A stretch of DNA of 37,989 bases from Ferrimicrobium sp. (GTDB lineage: Bacteria; Actinomycetota; Acidimicrobiia; Acidimicrobiales; Acidimicrobiaceae), in assembly GCA_027365375.1 (NCBI GenBank), contig DAHXNM010000141.1:1-37989 (forward strand), in the 5' to 3' direction. Position 1 is the stretch's first letter. The number at the start of each line of letters is the position of its first letter. A program made the position numbers and the translations under genes. Positions 1 through 8,334 of the stretch are shown one piece after another. The notes under the pieces were generated by a model, which was not told the DNA's origin, made no database searches, and saw only the letters and a list, made by a program, of their open reading frames with translations.

Positions 1-97
1 TCTGGCGACACAGGAGAGCATGATGGTCATCGAAGGTCCCAGCTAGTGCCTCTTCTAGCTGTGAGATCTTTGAACGCAGTCTTGACTTGGCCATCTG
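1..97 (-). pseudogene. IS110-family transposase fragment, interrupted by the IS4 element
   Basis: The minus strand is open without a stop from the IS4 boundary to the window edge. It encodes a piece containing KISQLEEALAG followed by TFDDHHALLCRQ. The 'EAL-x-G-x-F-x(2)-HHA' pattern is what I know from the middle of IS110-family transposases, between the N-terminal DEDD domain and the C-terminal transposase_20 domain. The upstream half should lie beyond position 97, where the IS4-family element now sits, and it does not reappear after 1557. The rest runs off the window. I see this as a broken gene. Family assignment is by motif memory only. Confidence 0.5.
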
Positions 98-123
98 GGC
101 TAGGACCAATACCGTTCAGTTAA
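98..123 (+). repeat. Left terminal inverted repeat of the IS4 element
   Basis: It begins GGCTAGGACCAATACC and pairs with 1532-1557 read on the opposite strand. There are three mismatches over 26 bases, two of them near the outer tip. The end of the transposase reading frame (116) lies inside it, as is common in compact IS elements. Confidence 0.75.
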
Positions 124-1505
124 GCACCAGCACACAGATCTGCGGTGGATGCTCAGGTTGAGGCCAATGGTGGTGATGAAGGCGTTTGGCCACCCACTTG
201 AGGACCTTACGCTTGACCACTCGAGGGTTGGAGCGCAATCGACGCGGCGGGTTGAGACGTCTTGCGAGGGTGTTCATGGCAAAGACCCAGATAAGTTCTG
301 CTTCAGCTGTTCCTACTGGGGGGAAAATCGCCCCTTGCAACAGAGTGCCGGGCGATACGTAAAGCAGCGACAAAGGAGATTCGATCTGGGTCATGTCCTG
401 AATGCGCTGCTGTGTCAGCCATGAGGACTCTGATGGCATAGTGACAACACAGGTGTCCCCAGATCTCTTGGTAGATGAGCTCTGGAGACTTGGAACGCAA
501 GACCTCTCTCGCTCCTCGCTGGTGGGTCTTTAATTCGTCAAAGGTGGTCTCTATCTCCCAGCGTTCTGAATAGAGCTGGGCCAACTCCTTAGCCGGTGCG
601 ATGACGGGATCCAACAAGGTGGTGATGAGCCGGTATTGACCGTCCCCATCGATGGTGTAGTCGATGACACGTACCTTATGGGGATCTCTCCCGCCACGAC
701 CCGCCCCAGAGGTGGGCCGAATGGAGGCGATCCAGGAGCCATCGGATAAGGTCTGTTCATGGTGCGGGGACAGGGTGGACTTGACTCGAAAGGCCAGATC
801 AGCCCCGGTACTGGTAGCTTGCTCCCACAGGTTGAACCCATAGAGGCCACGATCAGCTAACACTAACATCCCTGGGGAAAGACGGCTGATGAGTTCTCGA
901 GTGAGTTCAACCTCAGAGCTGGTACAGGGGCCGATGACGGCATCGACGATTGCATGGGTTCCACACTCTGCTAGAGCTACCATGCGTGCCTGAGGGAAGG
1001 CGGAGCGATCTCCTCGACTCGAGGGAGGACGACCAAAGTGAGTCTCGTTGGCCTCGGTATCGGCAATATCTAAACACGTACCATCGATCGCCATCACGCG
1101 CCTTGTCGCGAACCAGGATCCAGGAGTATCTGGGGTAGCTAAAGGGCGTACAACCCGGTAGAAGAGATTACGCACTGGTTCTGCACCCAACCGGAGTCGA
1201 GCCTGGAAGAGTGCAGACTTTGACGGGGGCTTTAACGACTCAGTCCAGCCCTTGGACCATGACGGGCCATCGGAGAGCTGAGAGAACACATCCTCATAGG
1301 AGCCCTCTGAATACATCGCCATGCCGATGGCAAAGTAGACCATCACCCGGGCAGGCAGAACTCGGTTTCGGATCTCTCTACGTCCAACATCATCGATCGC
1401 TTCATCGATAACATCTGGAGGGAACACCCTCGTAAGCAGACCTATCGAGACAAGATCAGACAATCGGCGATCAGTTGCGGGCTTTACCCAACCGGCACGA
1501 GGCAT
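116..1505 (-). pseudogene. IS4-family transposase, frameshifted near its C-terminus
   Basis: The gene starts with ATG at 1505 and carries an RNase-H-like DDE transposase. Asp lies in MAIDGTCLD, Asp in VLADRGLYG, and the Glu in the YREK box Y-x2-R-x3-E-x6-K (YSERWEIETTFDELK). The frame stops at 303 after about 400 residues. The adjoining frame, reaching a stop at 116, encodes the basic tail expected of the family (RRLRSNPRVVKRK, then HHHHWPQPEHPP). A +1 change of frame at a run of six C on the coding strand (318-323) joins the two and gives a protein of about 464 residues. This may be a disabling one-base insertion, a sequencing error at a homopolymer, or, less likely, translational slippage. 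Confidence 0.85.
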
Positions 1506-1531
1506 GGTTACATGTTAGCACAGAATAGCCT

Positions 1532-1557
1532 TTAACTGAACAGTATTGGTTTTAGCC
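1532..1557 (-). repeat. Right terminal inverted repeat of the IS4 element
   Basis: This is the partner of 98-123. Read on the minus strand it begins GGCTAAAACCAATACTG. It lies 27-52 bases upstream of the transposase start codon and so overlaps its likely promoter. The next base but one outside it begins the acyltransferase stop codon. Confidence 0.75.
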
Positions 1558-1558
1558 G

Positions 1559-2464
1559 TTAGCCTCGGGACCCAAACAGTTTCGGCCACTTGCGTGAATC
1601 TCGATGGTTATGGCGATGCGCATTTGTGCGCCACTCCTCAACCCAACTTCGTGACGGCGCTGGGAAGGGTAAGGCTTCGTTCGGTTTACGAGCGGTGTAA
1701 AAGTCGGTAGCCGCCTCGCGACCTAGGATGCCGAGGGCGTGAGTGATGCGACCGTTGAAGTCGGCTACTCGTTCTTGGTCTCGAGCATACAGTGGTTCTC
1801 CGATGATGACGGTAGTGGAGCCGGGGTGGATTCGGTCAGCGGTCTTGCCGAAGATCTCATAGGTGCCGTCAATAAAAATGGGTACTACCGGCCGACCCAC
1901 TTTGATCGCAATTTGGGCGGCGCCTGACTTGAGTTCTTGGGTGAGTCCGTCGGGTGTCCTCCCACCCTCTGGGAAGAGAACGAGGTTCCAACCCTCCTCT
2001 AGGAGCTGGGTGGCCAACTCTGCCGACGCACGCGAAGGCCGCACGCGGTCGATCGGGATAGCACCGAGGAGTGTGGAAGAGAAGAAGCCTTTGGTTCTTC
2101 GGTCAAAGAAGAAGTCAGCTCCAGCGCCGACGACGGTGTGGTGGCGTAGCTTGGGTGGTAGCACGGTGAGAATGAGAGGAGTGTCGAGGTGGCTTTGGTG
2201 ATTGGCCACGAAGATTATTGGCCGCTCCAGGGTCTCTAGCGCTGATGCATTGATGATCGTAGGCTTTGCGATCGAACGAGTGAGCGGGGCAATGCTGGTG
2301 TCGAGCAGGAAACCGCGTACGCGTCGAACAACCTCTTTGCGCGAGAAAGTGGTGTCGTAGTTTGTGCCGGTGGCATGAGTTCGTGGCGGAATCATCGATC
2401 CAGGTGGGGTTGGTCGACGCAATAGGAACTCTGCTAGCGGGCGTGGTGACTTCCTAGTAGACAT
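1559..2464 (-). CDS. 1-acyl-sn-glycerol-3-phosphate acyltransferase family protein (PlsC-like)
   Basis: This 301-residue protein carries the acyltransferase motifs of the PlsC/AGPAT family. The catalytic H-x4-D is in NHQSHLDTP, and FPEGGRTPDG is the glycerol-phosphate-binding block. VPIFIDGTYE follows, as in motif IV. Members transfer an acyl chain to lysophosphatidate or a related acceptor at the inner membrane face. The first 35 residues are extra, Pro- and Arg-rich, and unlike a signal peptide. The ATG at 2464 overlaps the end of the LarA-like gene by 11 bases, so it is the last gene of the four-gene minus-strand operon. An IS4 element sits one base after its stop. Acceptor specificity cannot be read from sequence. 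Confidence 0.85.
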   Translation of the reverse strand: MSTRKSPRPLAEFLLRRPTPPGSMIPPRTHATGTNYDTTFSRKEVVRRVRGFLLDTSIAPLTRSIAKPTIINASALETLERPIIFVANHQSHLDTPLILTVLPPKLRHHTVVGAGADFFFDRRTKGFFSSTLLGAIPIDRVRPSRASAELATQLLEEGWNLVLFPEGGRTPDGLTQELKSGAAQIAIKVGRPVVPIFIDGTYEIFGKTADRIHPGSTTVIIGEPLYARDQERVADFNGRITHALGILGREAATDFYTARKPNEALPFPAPSRSWVEEWRTNAHRHNHRDSRKWPKLFGSRG

Positions 2465-4040
2465 CGGCCATCACCAAGGGGGGAGAGTGTAGGTGCATGA
2501 TACTGGGATCAGATCCGACTATCGTTCGAGCCATCTCAAGAGCATCAGCCATTGTCGATGCCGACTGGAAGCCAAGACGGCGGGTCGTCTTTGGATCGCC
2601 ACCAAGGATGATCACGCCACCTAGATGGTCGAGGGCATGGGCACCCCAATACCACATGTAGAACGGATGGACACCGTGGTAGGCGTTCCCGGTTCGATAG
2701 AGGTGAATGTACCAAGGATCTCGAGCGAAGGACTCCTCGTATTTGGACTCGATCACCAACGGGTCCGTGGTTTCACTGAGCACCTGGTCGAAGAAGTCTA
2801 CATAGCTTGGGTGGAACGCTGGATCGAACTCGGGACGGTTTGGGTGGGACATGATTAGCACACCACCCTTGCGTACCAGTGGCTTGTTTCGGTACATATT
2901 GAAGAAGTAACCAAGTCCGAGGCAGTAGACCAAGATCGGATTCATGATGGAGTTGACGTTATAGGGGCCGATGAATGGAAGCCCAAGTGTCAAGATATCT
3001 GACTGGCCGTCGACTCTGACCAGTTGCTGTTGATAGACGCGCTCTAGCGTGATCTCATGGACCGCCTCTACCTCTCCAGCGGTGATTCCGGTCACCCCAT
3101 AGGGAGATCGCACCGACTGGAAGATCTGGCGTGCGAGGTGGGGTGGGGTCCTCTTGAGGGCTTCGCTGGAGGCGATGAAACTTCCACGATCTCGAAGGTT
3201 CCACTCCCATTCTCGCTTGGCGAGAAAGCGGAAGTTCTCTGGAAAGGTGGCGGTGTTGAGCGTCGTCTCGATCTGGAAGATCTTTACTCCAGCCTCTTTG
3301 ATCACATGACCCATGCGCCAGTTAGATGAGTGCAGCTCTGAGTTGTGTCGATCCATGAACGATCGCGAGTGGACCATGGTGTCGACGTTGTGGTGGAACT
3401 TTATGGAGTCATAGCTAGCAAGTCCAGTCGCAACCGACTTATGTCCACCATCCATTGAGACGAGGTTGATGTTGACGTAGACCAAGAGGTCGCTCTCGAC
3501 TGCGCGACGGTTGAGCTCCACGAGTTCGCCACGATCCGTCTCTCCAACCACGGTCATGTTCGGCTTGTCTTCAGCATCGTGCTGGGTTAGCTGACCCCGG
3601 GGTGCGAGAGCGTTGTAGACCCGGTTTCCAAGTGCATGGCGAAGCTCTCCCTCGGTCATGCGACGATGGAGTGCGAGAGCTGCGATGAGGGCTACGTCGG
3701 TGACGCCGGCTTCGGCTGCGCGTTCTAGCACAGCCTCGATCACTAGTGAGCGAATGTCAGGTGACGCCATCTGTGGAAGTGGAAGCGAGACGTCGTCAAA
3801 GGCGATCGTCAGCTTCATGTTTGCGTTCAGCAGACTCGACAGTGGTTGAGCATCACCAACCGGGTTGTCAAGCGCCTTCTCAATGGCGGCGCGAACATCA
3901 TTGATCGGGTTCAATGGCTCTGGAGGATAGAGGATGCGTGACCCTCTTGGCAGACGCTCAAGCCGGAAGGACTCTCCGTGCCAAAATAGCGTCGGGGGAG
4001 TCGCGCGGTCAACCTCGAGAACAAATCCGGGTCTAGGCAT
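2454..4040 (-). CDS. LarA-like (DUF2088) protein, possible nickel-pincer enzyme
   Basis: It resembles lactate racemase LarA over its N-terminal half, with 'LTIAFDD', 'ALALHRRMTEGEL', 'HDAED' and 'DGGHKSVATGL'. Against Lactobacillus LarA, known residues H108, K184 and H200 (spacing 76 and 16) fit H125, K201 and H217 here with exactly the same spacing. The second catalytic His, H174, falls at I191 and seems lost. K184 tethers the nickel-pincer cofactor and H200 binds nickel in LarA. I chose the ATG at 4040 (528 residues) because it overlaps the preceding stop by 8 bases; an in-frame start at 4136 would overlap that gene by over 100 bases. The C-terminal 200 residues, rich in Trp and Tyr, are longer than I expect for LarA. 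No cofactor genes (larB, larC, larE) are in the window. The substrate is unknown, perhaps a 2-hydroxyacyl or polyol lipid intermediate given its neighbours. Confidence 0.75.
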   Translation of the reverse strand: MPRPGFVLEVDRATPPTLFWHGESFRLERLPRGSRILYPPEPLNPINDVRAAIEKALDNPVGDAQPLSSLLNANMKLTIAFDDVSLPLPQMASPDIRSLVIEAVLERAAEAGVTDVALIAALALHRRMTEGELRHALGNRVYNALAPRGQLTQHDAEDKPNMTVVGETDRGELVELNRRAVESDLLVYVNINLVSMDGGHKSVATGLASYDSIKFHHNVDTMVHSRSFMDRHNSELHSSNWRMGHVIKEAGVKIFQIETTLNTATFPENFRFLAKREWEWNLRDRGSFIASSEALKRTPPHLARQIFQSVRSPYGVTGITAGEVEAVHEITLERVYQQQLVRVDGQSDILTLGLPFIGPYNVNSIMNPILVYCLGLGYFFNMYRNKPLVRKGGVLIMSHPNRPEFDPAFHPSYVDFFDQVLSETTDPLVIESKYEESFARDPWYIHLYRTGNAYHGVHPFYMWYWGAHALDHLGGVIILGGDPKTTRRLGFQSASTMADALEMARTIVGSDPSIMHLHSPPLVMADVY

Positions 4041-5253
4041 CGTGTACCGACTTTCTTTTTGTGAGATCGAAAACAACTTTAATGGCGTCCTCGCGGCCAC
4101 CATGATAGGCCTTGCGAAGGGCCGGAACATACTCATTGAGTCGATATCTATGAGTTACGAGCCTGCCTAGCCCTAGCTCGGGGGCTAGATGAAGGGCGAG
4201 GTCGAAGGTGCGTGGTCGCCCATCGTTGTCTAGTAGTCCAATCCGCTTCGCGGTTGCGGGCTCGAGCTGTTCTTGTCCGTAGGCGTAGGCGCCCTTTAGC
4301 GTTACCTCGCGGTGCCAGAGTGGAGCGAGATCCAATGATTGCCTCGACGGCATGCCGGCCACGATCACCTCGCCGCCTGGACGGACGGTTTCGACGGCTG
4401 ACTCGATGGTCGAGGTAGAGCCAACCGCATCGATAATGGTGTCAAAACCATCGCTTAGATATCGTCCTACCCGCTGGCTGGCATGCAGCCGACGAGCAGC
4501 ACCGAGGAGTTCGTCAGGGTATAGCACCTGGGTGGCACCAAGAACTTTGGCGAGTTGGCGTTGCAGTGGGTGTTTAGCGACCACGGTGATTGAGTCGTAC
4601 TCACCGAGCCGAGCAGAGGCCGCTAGGGTTGTGAGCCCGACGGTACCAGCACCGATGATGGCAAGGTTGCCTTGACGGCGGTTTGGCACAAGGCTGATAT
4701 GAATCGCGCAGGCTAGTGGCTCAATCATCACAGCATCTTCGAGGGTCATAGTCTCTGGGAGCAGGTGCAACGCGCGCTCATGGGCGATGAATTCATTCGA
4801 CCAACCGCCACCGGTTGAGGCACAATAGCCGAGCTGTATTCCCTCTTTGAGATCGCCTATGGCGATAGACTCGCAGCGTTGTGTCTCTCCGACTGCACAG
4901 AACCGGCAGGGGGCGAGACCTCTTATTGCGCAGGTGAGCGCTGGTTCCACGACGACTCTCTCACCTGGGCGGTCTACTCGCTCGCCGACGATCTCGTGCC
5001 CAGGCGTGAAGGGTAAAGAGGTGAGTGGATCGAAGTAGCGAGAGGACTTGAAGAAGACGGTGGCGATGTCTGACCCACAGATTCCAGAGAGTAGCGGTCG
5101 TACTCTTACCCATTCGTTGGAGGGCTGTTTCGGAGTATCGACGTCCTTCAGACTAAGTGGACCTGACTCGATAGCCTTGTCGGTCAGTCGATCCTTTAGA
5201 AGCCGGGCTGTTAGAAATCTGGCCGGTGACCGGCTAACGACTAGTGCCTTCAA
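4033..5253 (-). CDS. Zinc-dependent medium-chain alcohol dehydrogenase family protein
   Basis: This is a two-domain MDR oxidoreductase of 406 residues. The catalytic zinc site is suggested by CGSD and TPGHEIVGE. A structural zinc lobe follows with four cysteines (CAIRGLAPCRFCAVGETQRC). The NAD(P)-binding fold has IIGAGTVGLTTLA. I place the start at a TTG at 5253: it has GGAGG six bases upstream, overlaps the stop of the preceding gene as TTGA, and gives the usual MDR N-terminus MKALVV. The more upstream ATG at 5322 would add 23 residues inside the previous gene. Its operon partners suggest it interconverts a fatty or glyceryl alcohol and its carbonyl, which is inference only. Confidence 0.85.
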   Translation of the reverse strand: MKALVVSRSPARFLTARLLKDRLTDKAIESGPLSLKDVDTPKQPSNEWVRVRPLLSGICGSDIATVFFKSSRYFDPLTSLPFTPGHEIVGERVDRPGERVVVEPALTCAIRGLAPCRFCAVGETQRCESIAIGDLKEGIQLGYCASTGGGWSNEFIAHERALHLLPETMTLEDAVMIEPLACAIHISLVPNRRQGNLAIIGAGTVGLTTLAASARLGEYDSITVVAKHPLQRQLAKVLGATQVLYPDELLGAARRLHASQRVGRYLSDGFDTIIDAVGSTSTIESAVETVRPGGEVIVAGMPSRQSLDLAPLWHREVTLKGAYAYGQEQLEPATAKRIGLLDNDGRPRTFDLALHLAPELGLGRLVTHRYRLNEYVPALRKAYHGGREDAIKVVFDLTKRKSVHDA

Positions 5254-7574
5254 AGCTGGCCTCCGATCGGGAGGAAGATGTTGCCATACCCCTTCGCGCG
5301 TGACCACTCTTCGATTAGCCATCCGCGGCGCCGAGCAAGCTGGCGCAGTTTGGTATCTGGGTTGACGGCTACAGCAGCGCCGGCGGCCTCGAGCATCGGG
5401 AGATCGCTTGTGGAGTCGGCATAGGCGATCGTCTCTTCGATCTCGAATCCGTTGCTCTTGGCTAGCTTGCGCAACAGGTCACCACGCGCCTCTCCAATTG
5501 GGAGCGCGCCAGGAACCTCACCTGTCAGCCGACCGTTGTCATCGGTGGTCATCTCCAGAGAGATCATCTGATCGAACAGGGGTGCCATAGGGGCAACGGC
5601 AAAGGAGAGTGCTCCGGTGATGCAGACGGTAAAGTGTCCCGCGCGCCTATGAGCTCGTACGCGTGCAAGTCCGAGCGGAAACGATTTGCGTAGCAAGTAT
5701 CCGGTGAGAAACTCAGGTGCCTTGCGCTCTAGTTCTTCGAGCTCGGCACCACGGTAGCGCCGATAGAAGTAGCGGAGGAAATCGGAACGGTCGTGATTAT
5801 CGAGCGCCAAGAGCTGTGGGGCCTCTGCTAATAGACTCGCTGCGATCGCCAACTTCTGACCTCCCTCTACACTCGCTGTCGCAAGCCAGGAGAATGAGTC
5901 AACTACATTTGCCGCCAAGATGGTGTTCTCTAGGTCGAATGCCGCCATACGATGACCGCTAAGGAGCGATGCTCGAAGCCGGTCTTCTCTGGAGGTTCGT
6001 TTCGGAGCGCTGCTCTTGGGACGGGTGCGAGCGCGAGCGTGCTCTACCACCGATGGAAGGTGTGTCGTTAGCACGAACGACTCCCAGTCGATTAAGCGTG
6101 GGTCCATTGCTATCGTGGCTCGCTCCTCATCCTCGAGTTGGGAGGCGAGCTCTAGCAGATTATCGGCTAGATAGATGGCCTCGCATTCGGCGTAGGCACC
6201 GTAGAGCTCGACGTAGGAGCTGGCACGTTCAAGACCCTGCTGAGTCTCTGCGAGCTGGTCTTGATACTCGACGAAGTTCGACCGCAGCGGCAGTTTCGAT
6301 ATGATCTTAGTTGAGGTGTCAACCAGTCGTTTGGAACGCCGCAGTGTCGACTCCACCTGTCCACGAGCGGGATAGGTCCACTCTGGAATCGCAATCGCCT
6401 GTCCAATCTCGTCGTAGAGTGGATTTTCGCTGAAGTACCTACGGATAAAGCCAACTAGCTGACGATACTTGAGCGGGTTCACGGATCCAGATGCAGAGTG
6501 ATAGTGTTTGACGCTCTCAGGTGGATGCGCTGCAGCCGTCAAAATTGCGCCTACGACCAGATCGACGGGGATCACATCGACGACCCCTTCAGGGACGCCG
6601 GGAAAGTCCTTCAGGAGTCCACGAGCGAACGAGATGATAATCGGCTCCGCCATACGAAAACCACGAATCCAGCCAGGATAAGGGTCACGGAGAGCGGACT
6701 CGATGATCGAGGGTCTGACGATCGACAGAGGGACGTTGCCACGCTCCGATTCGAGCAGTCGTTCGCCCAGAGCCTTGGTCATCGCGTAGGCATCGGGCCA
6801 CCCCAGGCTTTGAGCTCGGGCACGGCCCTTGGCCACCATCTCATCCTTTACCCATTCAGCGCGCAGGCGTTCGATCTTCTCCGAAAGGAGCGCAACTCCT
6901 GCTGCTCCAAGCTCAGCAAGTGCAGTCGAACGCAGCTCAGCCAGGGTGTCGGGTTCACGGCTGGAGGCCTCGGTGGAGGTGCGTTGTGCGCGAGCGGCGT
7001 TGACCTCCTGTTGCCAAGGAATATCTGGGTAGTGAGGTTGCTCGGTCAATGAGAGCTCCGGGGCGTCTCCCTTCCGAGAGCCGGCGACATAGGCGGTGGA
7101 GACGGATACGAAGTGTCCTGGATCCTCGGGATTGGCTCGTGCTTGCTGGTAGGCGTGCATCACCCGTGTTGGCCCGAGAAGGTTGATCTCGATAGCCTGG
7201 TCGAACATGGCGTCAAAGCTCACGGTGGCTGCGGAGTGGACCACCACGTCGCTGTTGGCGAGCAGTCGTTGACCCTCTTCGTCGAGGCCGAGTCCGTCAG
7301 TTCCTACGTCGCCTTTGGCGATCTTTACTCGATTCGCGACCTCGTCACGGAAGCGTTGCGACCCCCATTGATCGCGGAGTCGATCGAAACAGTTATTTCT
7401 GAATAGATCCTTCTCGGCACGCCCCTCGGCGGTGATAGCCCGCCCTGGACGAATGAGCAAGACTAGGTTGGTCTCCGGTAGCGTTCGAAGCACCGTCTCT
7501 ACCAGAGCCGTTCCCAAAAACCCGGTTGCGCCGGTTACAAAAATAGTCTTTCCGCTTAGTGCAGATTCGAGCAC
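5250..7574 (-). CDS. Fatty-acyl-CoA-reductase-like SDR fused to a HAD-IB phosphatase domain
   Basis: A 774-residue fusion protein. The N-terminal part is an extended SDR of the NAD-binding-4 (male sterility/thioester reductase) kind: GATGFLG at residues 15-21 binds NAD(P), and the catalytic pair lies in YAMTK near residue 261. Such domains reduce fatty acyl-CoA to aldehyde or alcohol. From about residue 535 a HAD-IB (SerB-like) domain follows, with motif I as FDLENT near residue 543, motif II in CITGAL, and motif IV in ADSTSDLPML. The second Asp of the usual DxDxT is Glu here, so phosphatase activity is uncertain. The start is GTG at 7574. It is the first gene of the minus-strand operon and overlaps the next by four bases. 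Confidence 0.85.
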   Translation of the reverse strand: MLESALSGKTIFVTGATGFLGTALVETVLRTLPETNLVLLIRPGRAITAEGRAEKDLFRNNCFDRLRDQWGSQRFRDEVANRVKIAKGDVGTDGLGLDEEGQRLLANSDVVVHSAATVSFDAMFDQAIEINLLGPTRVMHAYQQARANPEDPGHFVSVSTAYVAGSRKGDAPELSLTEQPHYPDIPWQQEVNAARAQRTSTEASSREPDTLAELRSTALAELGAAGVALLSEKIERLRAEWVKDEMVAKGRARAQSLGWPDAYAMTKALGERLLESERGNVPLSIVRPSIIESALRDPYPGWIRGFRMAEPIIISFARGLLKDFPGVPEGVVDVIPVDLVVGAILTAAAHPPESVKHYHSASGSVNPLKYRQLVGFIRRYFSENPLYDEIGQAIAIPEWTYPARGQVESTLRRSKRLVDTSTKIISKLPLRSNFVEYQDQLAETQQGLERASSYVELYGAYAECEAIYLADNLLELASQLEDEERATIAMDPRLIDWESFVLTTHLPSVVEHARARTRPKSSAPKRTSREDRLRASLLSGHRMAAFDLENTILAANVVDSFSWLATASVEGGQKLAIAASLLAEAPQLLALDNHDRSDFLRYFYRRYRGAELEELERKAPEFLTGYLLRKSFPLGLARVRAHRRAGHFTVCITGALSFAVAPMAPLFDQMISLEMTTDDNGRLTGEVPGALPIGEARGDLLRKLAKSNGFEIEETIAYADSTSDLPMLEAAGAAVAVNPDTKLRQLARRRGWLIEEWSRAKGYGNIFLPIGGQL

Positions 7575-7614
7575 CGTAGTATCCCCATCATGTGAGTTGT
7601 CAGTTTACGCCGTG

Positions 7615-8130
7615 TTAGGGACGGCTGTTGCGCCTACGCCTGGCCTCGCGCTTGGAGGGAGGTTTGGGTGGGGTATAACGCTTTGATGCAGTGGGTCGTG
7701 GTCTCGGCGCCATCATGGCAGCGCTGCTCCCGGACGAGTTTGGGGGAGCGAGCCCAGCCTTCTTGGCCATCCGCGCCTGACGGCGTAGCTCAACTTGAGC
7801 GCGATCGACTTTGAATCCAACAAAAACTCCCCACGCCATCAGAGGGAAGGCCAGCAGAACAAGACTGCCCCATCCGGCGCCTAGCGCGACGATGATTGCA
7901 CCAACTCCAGCGAACCGGCGTTGGTTGCGATAGATCATGAAGGCTGTGATCGCCATCAGTACCAGCCCTTCGGTAATAGCGACGGCTGGATCATTCAGGA
8001 AGGACGCATTTTTTGCTGGCTTTACTTTGCCAATAATCACTGGGGTCCAGATGGCGATGTAGGCGATAGCGGTGAGCGCTACGATGCCAAAACCTATCTG
8101 ACGTTCGCGTTTTGAAAGTGGGGCGGCCAT
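7615..8130 (-). CDS. Small membrane protein with basic C-terminal tail
   Basis: This is a 171-residue protein of no family I recognise. It has three hydrophobic stretches, about residues 12-33, 47-67 and 73-103, that should span the membrane. A cytoplasmic-looking tail of about 65 residues follows, rich in Arg, Lys, Pro and Ser and ending KREARRRRNSRP. The positive tail suggests the C-terminus stays inside. It lies 40 bases upstream of the lipid operon in the same direction and may be co-transcribed with it. Function unknown. Confidence 0.7.
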   Translation of the reverse strand: MAAPLSKRERQIGFGIVALTAIAYIAIWTPVIIGKVKPAKNASFLNDPAVAITEGLVLMAITAFMIYRNQRRFAGVGAIIVALGAGWGSLVLLAFPLMAWGVFVGFKVDRAQVELRRQARMAKKAGLAPPNSSGSSAAMMAPRPRPTASKRYTPPKPPSKREARRRRNSRP

Positions 8131-8334
8131 ACCTGAGCAAGCCTAGTGGGATGGGGTCTGTCTGCGTCCAAGTAACTAGATTCGGCTCCTAGAGTATGCT
8201 GAGCATCAGTTGGATGGAGGACATTTCCATTACTTGACCACCATCGGGAGTTCTCGATATAGAGAGGCAATCGAGGTCGCAACGGGACAGCCGATGGTAG
8301 CGACTAGCCGAGGAGCCCTGAATAGAGTTAGCTT

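Larger units (their letters stand above)
98..1557 (-). mobile_element. IS4-family insertion sequence
   Basis: The element is bounded by imperfect terminal inverted repeats, 98-123 and 1532-1557, with 23 of 26 positions matching. Inside is a single transposase gene on the minus strand with the IS4 YREK signature. I find no direct repeat flanking the two ends: CCATCTG lies outside the left end and GTTAGCC outside the right end. The right end lies one base from the stop codon of the acyltransferase gene, which stays intact. The left end abuts an IS110-family fragment. The element is about 1.46 kb, normal for IS4 relatives. Confidence 0.8.

Noticed and set aside
116-439. Separate small gene at the end of the IS4 element
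   Set aside because: Its conserved part is the missing C-terminus of the transposase in the next frame, so it belongs to the frameshifted gene.
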